From NCBI RefSeq assembly GCF_029633865.1, contig NC_079213.1, positions 97,319,903 through 97,383,902 of the forward strand: a stretch of DNA of 64,000 bases, written 5' to 3'. The notes beneath the pieces are model-generated. The model was given only the letters and a program-made list of their open reading frames with translations. It was not told the origin of the DNA and searched no databases. The stretch comes from Lampris incognitus (taxonomy: Eukaryota > Chordata > Actinopteri > Lampriformes > Lampridae). Both the position numbers and the translations under genes were made by a program. Shown in pieces: positions 58,920 through 64,000 of the stretch. Each line of letters starts with the position of its first letter. Position 1 is the stretch's first letter.

Positions 58920-60104
58920 GTAACAGGTCTGACAGGACAGCCGTGGCATCATCTGCATGTTTTAAACATGGCCTCTTTGGATAAAAGCCAATGAAGCTGC
59001 AAGGGATGCCTTCAAATGATTCACTAACCGTGTCTCTGTCAAGTGAAGTCGACCTCGTTAAGATGGTCTGCCAATGATGCACAGAAGGATGTGCATTTTC
59101 TAGTAATTTTATATAAAATCCTCATTCAATGCAACAGGCAGAAAGACTATTTGAATCTAAGGATACACAAGGTGTTGCAGATTCACATAGCGGCAACGTA
59201 GACTGATAAAGGCATTTTCGATTATGCAAAGGATAAAAAAACGCACAAAAAGCATATTCGATTAAGGCAGACTACAGTCACGAAGGTCCATCTTTAATTA
59301 CTTGTATGCAAATTTTACAGTGTATTTAAGGCATAATGATTGTTTTGTCCATGGCAGCACAAAACCCTGCCATCATTAAAGCAAACAAGCTTGACATTCA
59401 TCTTGGTGGGGGCTTTAGCGAGTCAGCCGGTCTCTCAATCCCCACATCTTGCAGCAGCAGTTCATTAATGTTCCTTTGACGGCCTTATAGATGTATGCAT
59501 ACGTGCATGCATGCATTTGTGCACATATGCATTTGTATGCATGTGTGTGGCTCAATGTAGCTAGCATCCAGAGAAAACAGCCAAACCAATCGAAAGGATT
59601 TAGACTCAGTTTAGAGCGTGAGAGAGAAGCAGTGTAATGGGGACCCCTCGCCTGCTGCAACCCCCAACTCTAAAATCACACCTTATCTGCAGAAAACGAT
59701 TTTTTTTTAAATCACTCTCATCCCTGTATCCTCATGTTTTCACGTCAAATTAGACTTTGTTGACTTTTTATCCAGCAAAACAAATTATGTATCCTGGCAT
59801 CTCCTTTCATGCATATGCAAATTTGACCAATTCATCAATGTGTTGTCATTTACCCCTGCTGCTTTGCATGCACAACACAACACACTGCCTTTTACAGAGA
59901 TGTTGGAGTCTGCCTGTACCATCTGCATCTCTATATTTGTAAAACTTTGTTTCTACAGGTGACAGCCACCGACAAAGCCCTTAAGGGGAGAATGAAAGAT
60001 CACCAGACAGCCGAATCTTGTACTGCGGTGATGAGTTACCCCCCCCCCCCCATAGCAATTCTCTTTTTTAATTGGATTTGATTTGATTTATTTTGAACAT
60101 GTAG
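58918..60104. other. Intergenic, no gene seen
   Basis: GCAT-rich patch at 59490-59545; otherwise nothing recognisable. Confidence 0.4.
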
Positions 60105-60113
60105 AAGAAGACG

Positions 60114-60486
60114 GCAAGGTGGTGCAGTGGTTAGCACGGTCGCCTCACAGCAAGAAGGTCCTGAGTTTGAGCCCCGTGGTAGTCCAACCTTGGTGGGTCA
60201 TCCTCTGTGTGGAGTTTGCATGTTCTCCCCATGTCTGTGTGGGTTTCCTTCGGGGGCTCCGCTTTCCTCCCACAGTCCAAAAACATGTAGGTCAGGTGAA
60301 TCGGCAAAACTAAATTGTCCCTAGGTGTGTGTGTGTGTGGGGGGGGGGGGCCCTGTGATGGCCTGGCAGCCTGTCCAGTGTGTATCCCCACCTGCTGCCC
60401 AATGACTGCTGGGATAAGCTCCAGCATCCCTGCGACCCTGAGAGCAGGATAAGCAGTTCAGATAATGGATGGACAGGTGGATGTAA
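60114..60486 (+). mobile_element. SINE family B copy
   Basis: Head GGTGGTGCAGTGGTTAGCAC, B-box variant GAGTTTGAGCCC, an internal G run (60340-60350) and ATGGATGGACAGGTGGATG end. 9-bp duplication AAGAAGACG at 60105-60113 and 60487-60495. Confidence 0.92.
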
Positions 60487-60569
60487 AAGAAGACGCAACA
60501 ACAACAAAAAACAAAACAATAATAATATTAAATTGAAATGAACAATAAACCTTCCCTGGGTAGGCAGCT

Positions 60570-62120
60570 CACCGGTGAGTGTCTCGTGGTTAAGCCTTAG
60601 CCCATGGGCCCGGTCGGGCCTAGTTTGAAAAGAAAACATGGAGCCACCACCCCGTGGACCCACCACACATGGGGATAAGCATTAGAATAGGGTGCGATGC
60701 AGGCCGGGTGGCAGGCAAAGACAGGGACCAGGGCATGCCAACTTCTGGCATTGCAGATTGGTCCTCAGGACATGAAATGTCATCTTTCTGGCAGGGAAGG
60801 AGTCTGAGCTGGTGTGGGAGGTGAAGCGGTACCAACTAGATATAGTTGGGCTCACCTCCACACATAGCATGGGCTCTGGTACCACATCCCTGGAGAGGGG
60901 CTGGACTCTTTACTTTTCCAGAGTTGTACAAGGTGACAGGCCCCGTTGACAGTCCCCCATTGAGTGCCGCCATGTTGGAGTTCTCCCCTGGGAATGAGAG
61001 GGTCGCCTCTATATGACTGTGAGTCGCTGGGGGGGGGGGGGATCTGACTGTTGTGTGTGCTTATGCACTGAATAGCAGTTTGGAACATCTGGCCTTCTTG
61101 GGAGTCTCTGGGTGGTGTCCTGGATAGGGTTCTGCCTGGGGACTCTATAGTTCTGCTGGGGGACTTCAACACTCTCGTGGGCAATGATGGAGAAACCTGG
61201 AGGGGCATGATTGGGAGAAACGGCTTCTCCAATCGGAACTGGAGTGGTGCCTTATTGGACTTCTGTACGAGTCATGGATTGGCCATAACCAACACAATGT
61301 TCGAAAATAAGTGTACTTGGTACCAGAACACCATTGGCCGAAGATCGATGGTAGACTTTTGTGGTCATATCATCAGATCTGCCGCCGTATGTATTGGACA
61401 CTTGGGTAAAGAGAACAGCAGAGCTGTCAACTGATCACCACCTGGTGGTGAGTTGGATCAGATGGTGGGGAAGGTTGCCGGACAGACCTGGCAAACCCAA
61501 ATGTGTAATGAGGGTGAACTGGGAACATCTGGTGGAGGCTCTTGTCCATGAGATCTTCAAATTCTCACCTCCAGAAGAAGTTCTCCTGTACCCCGAGGGA
61601 GGCTGGGGACATGGAGTCTGAGTGGACCATGTTCAAAGCCTCTATCACAGATGCGGCAGGTGGGAGCTGTGGTCATAAGGTCATCGGTGCCCCTCAAGGT
61701 GGGCAATCTAAGAACCCGCTGGTGGACACCGGTGGTGAGGGAAGCTGTCAGGCTGAAGAAGGAGGCCTTTCCGGCTTAGTTGGCCCAGGGGTCCTGAAGC
61801 AGCAGACAGGTACTGGGAGGCCAGATGGGCTGCGGCTGCGGCGGTTGCACAAGCAAAAATTCAGGTGCGGGAGCAGTTCGGCAAGGCTATGGAGGAGGAC
61901 TTTCAGATGGCCTCAAGGAGGTTCTGGCAAGCCATCCGGTGACTCAGGAAGGGGAAGCAGGGCCTGACTCAGGGGAACTGCTGACCCAGACTGGAGATGT
62001 TGTCAGGCAGTGGAAAGAACACTGAGGAGCTCCTGAACCCAGCTAACACGTCCTCAGTGGAGGAGGTAGAGTCTGACGACTCCACCTATATCCCTGGCAG
62101 AGGTCTCTGAGGTAGTTATA
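60570..62120 (+). pseudogene. RTE/Rex3-like LINE endonuclease region, frameshifted
   Basis: Pieces of an apurinic-type LINE endonuclease and the linker before reverse transcriptase are readable in different + strand frames. Near 60800 it reads LVWEVKRYQLDIVGLTS. Near 61155-61355 it has [20 protein letters not shown] and [16 protein letters not shown]. Near 61400-61500 it has [20 protein letters not shown]. From 61590 a third frame carries EAGDMESEWTMFKASITDAA. GDFN and the SDH/TDH histidine are active-site motifs. At least two frameshifts break the frame and no reverse transcriptase core is seen, so it is inactive. Retaining the 5' part while lacking the 3' part is unlike normal LINE truncation, so a later deletion is likely. 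Rex3/RTE assignment is by pattern only. Confidence 0.7.
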
Positions 62121-64000
62121 AGAAGCTCCTCGATGGCAAGGCGCCACAGTAGCATGACTAAGTCCCCTGACTGAGTAGCCCCCTCTTTTTTGGAAAGCGT
62201 GCAGGTAAAATCTGGATTTTTTTTTTGGTCTTGGTGACACACGATTCGAAGACCATTGAGCAACATAATAGCCCCCTTGCAGCTGATAGGAAATCAGTTT
62301 CTTGTTTGTACCTAGATTCTCCAGTTGAAGGACACCCCCATCCCACCCCTACTCATTACGATATCCCGCTGTGACCCGGGTTGACGTAGCGAGCAACATC
62401 AGCAGCTGTGTCTCCCTGAATTTTTGGGCGTGGGTTTGGGCCTGAGCCAGTTTGCCTGGAGTTTGTCTCCCTTTGCTGCCCTGGGGCATCTAATAAGCGA
62501 TGGAGCCCAACCGAGCGCTCTGCTGCCCACATCATCATGGTAGAGCAGGTCTGGGCACAGAGCCAGGGCTCAGACAACATGCTTGTCTGTCATGGCTACC
62601 AAGCCTGCAGCCCTCCTGCTAGGGGCTGGAGGTGGGCAGCCTGCCCTTCCATTAGGGGCAGGCGTGTGTCTAGGCTGATGCGCTGAGGGTGGTGTGGGTT
62701 TGTTTATGTTTGGGTTGGAAGGGTGGAGGGTGGGATGGAGGACGAGGGAGGAAATGGAAGACAGACACGTCAATATTGAGCTATCTTTCTGCTCCCACCT
62801 TGGGACTCGAGAGTCTAGTGTCTTTAATGATCTATGACACTTTTTTGAGGGGAGCGATGAAGTGTGTGTGCATGGAGAGAGAGAGAGACAGAGAGTTGGA
62901 TCATCTACGGTTCATAACCCACCAAGCACTAGATGCATTTTCAATGTGTCAGCTATGTGTTAGCTCTCATCTAGCGCTGAATGTATACAGCGAAATGTAA
63001 CCCCCTTTTAGAACAAACTGTTTAATTGACCATTACATAACAACTTCAACTGTCTAAAGTACACAACAGAAATCCATGTATTTAGCCAGAATTGTTTTTG
63101 TTGTACTAGTGGCTGTTTAGGTTAAGATTTAGAAAGCCATCAGGCCTTCCTTTTTCAATCAAATCTAGCCTGGTTTTACATAGATGGTACATACCATTTA
63201 GACATCTTTTGAACATTTAAACCTAAAGGAGAGACAATGAAAGAACACCAAGAGGAAAAATCTCAGTCCACGTTTGTTAAAAAGAAAAAGAAAAAAAATC
63301 ATTTCTAACCATTTGTAAGCATCTCAATATGCTTCTTTTACTTAAAACGCCATATTCCACCTACAGTCGAACCTCGTATAAATCTCCATTCCTCTTACTT
63401 GCGGTTGGAGAACAATTCGTTGAGACCCGTGCAGGAAGAATGTGCTTTAAACAAACGGACCACATTCAATCACCGGGCAGGAGCCTCTGCTTCCACTTTG
63501 TCTGGTGGTAATGACAGAACTGTCTGCAGCTGTCACCCAGAGAAATACACTGGGGTTGATTAATCCACCTCCTCTCCGCGCCTCTGTGCCTCTAATCCAA
63601 TCTCAAGACCACAGACTCCATAGTCCTCAATCTAAACAAATGGACTGCTCAGTCCAGAGAGAGACGGGAGGGAGTGAAAGACTTGCACAGAAAACTAGAA
63701 GACATTGGGGTCAGCTATTGATGAAGCCCTCAAGGCTGCTGGCAAACTTACACTGCAGATGGGGGGGGGGGGGACACCTTACTTCTCTGTGTGAGGGAAA
63801 GGCTGATCTACAATGAAGTGGAGTTGAGGAATGGTGTGGAAAATGTGATCACAGTTTCAATTTGAAGCTGTCAGGAGTAAATAAGGAGTGCATGGCTGCA
63901 AGGCGATAGAGTGCAGGATTAGCTGAACCTCGCTCCACTTCACCAGGCAGCATATTTCCACCATTACTATGAAAGAGGCAAAGAGTGAGAGACTTAACAC
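62121..64000. other. Intergenic to window end, no gene seen
   Basis: About 1.9 kb with a short (GA)n run at 62876-62895 and a G run at 63760-63772. No open frame or repeat I recognise. Confidence 0.4.

Overview
The window looks like a piece of a teleost fish nuclear genome. It holds two host genes of vertebrate type, each with its visible coding sequence in one exon. Around them lies intergenic DNA dense in fish-type SINEs, LINE fragments, an LTR retrotransposon, MITEs and long dinucleotide microsatellites. Nothing bacterial, phage or CRISPR-like is present. The species cannot be told from the sequence.

Host genes. An NFIL3/E4BP4-like bZIP repressor is encoded on the + strand at 2430-3197, just after a splice acceptor at 2391-2392. 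A LINGO-family leucine-rich-repeat/Ig transmembrane protein, best matched to LINGO3 by its C-terminal tail, is encoded on the - strand at 9776-11617, again just inside a splice acceptor. A possible upstream untranslated exon of this gene lies near 13947. The two genes converge. Nothing links them functionally except adjacency.

Mobile DNA. A Ty3/gypsy-type LTR element (17775-22633) has 223-bp LTRs that differ at 6 positions, a 5-bp target duplication (GTCTT), a primer site and a polypurine tract. Its gag-pol frame is continuous except for one in-frame TAA, and the integrase active-site region is one residue short, so this young copy is probably defective. It landed inside an older inverted-repeat element. 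SINE family A (tRNA-like head, about 430 bp) occurs about 13 times on both strands, many copies with clear target duplications. SINE family B (tRNA-like head, ATGGATGG tail, V-SINE-like) occurs in at least nine places, including a tandem pair sharing one target site. SINE family C (tRNA-like head, tail with CATTTCATT-type ends) occurs three times. There are also an L2/Rex1-like LINE 3' end (about 15738-16245), an RTE/Rex3-like LINE endonuclease pseudogene (about 60570-62120), a 650-bp hAT MITE with a perfect 8-bp target duplication (49142-49791), and two long foldback elements (16706-17173 and 35235-35468).

The most interesting observations are a SINE/LINE-ORF1/SINE mosaic flanked by a single 16-bp target duplication (44862-45590), the single stop and short integrase motif in the LTR element, the tandem SINE B insertions at one site (52998-53767), and the nested insertion into an inverted-repeat element with a hammerhead-like fragment. 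I did not find a convincing new biochemical system. From about 62.1 kb to the end, and in most gaps between repeats, I see no genes.
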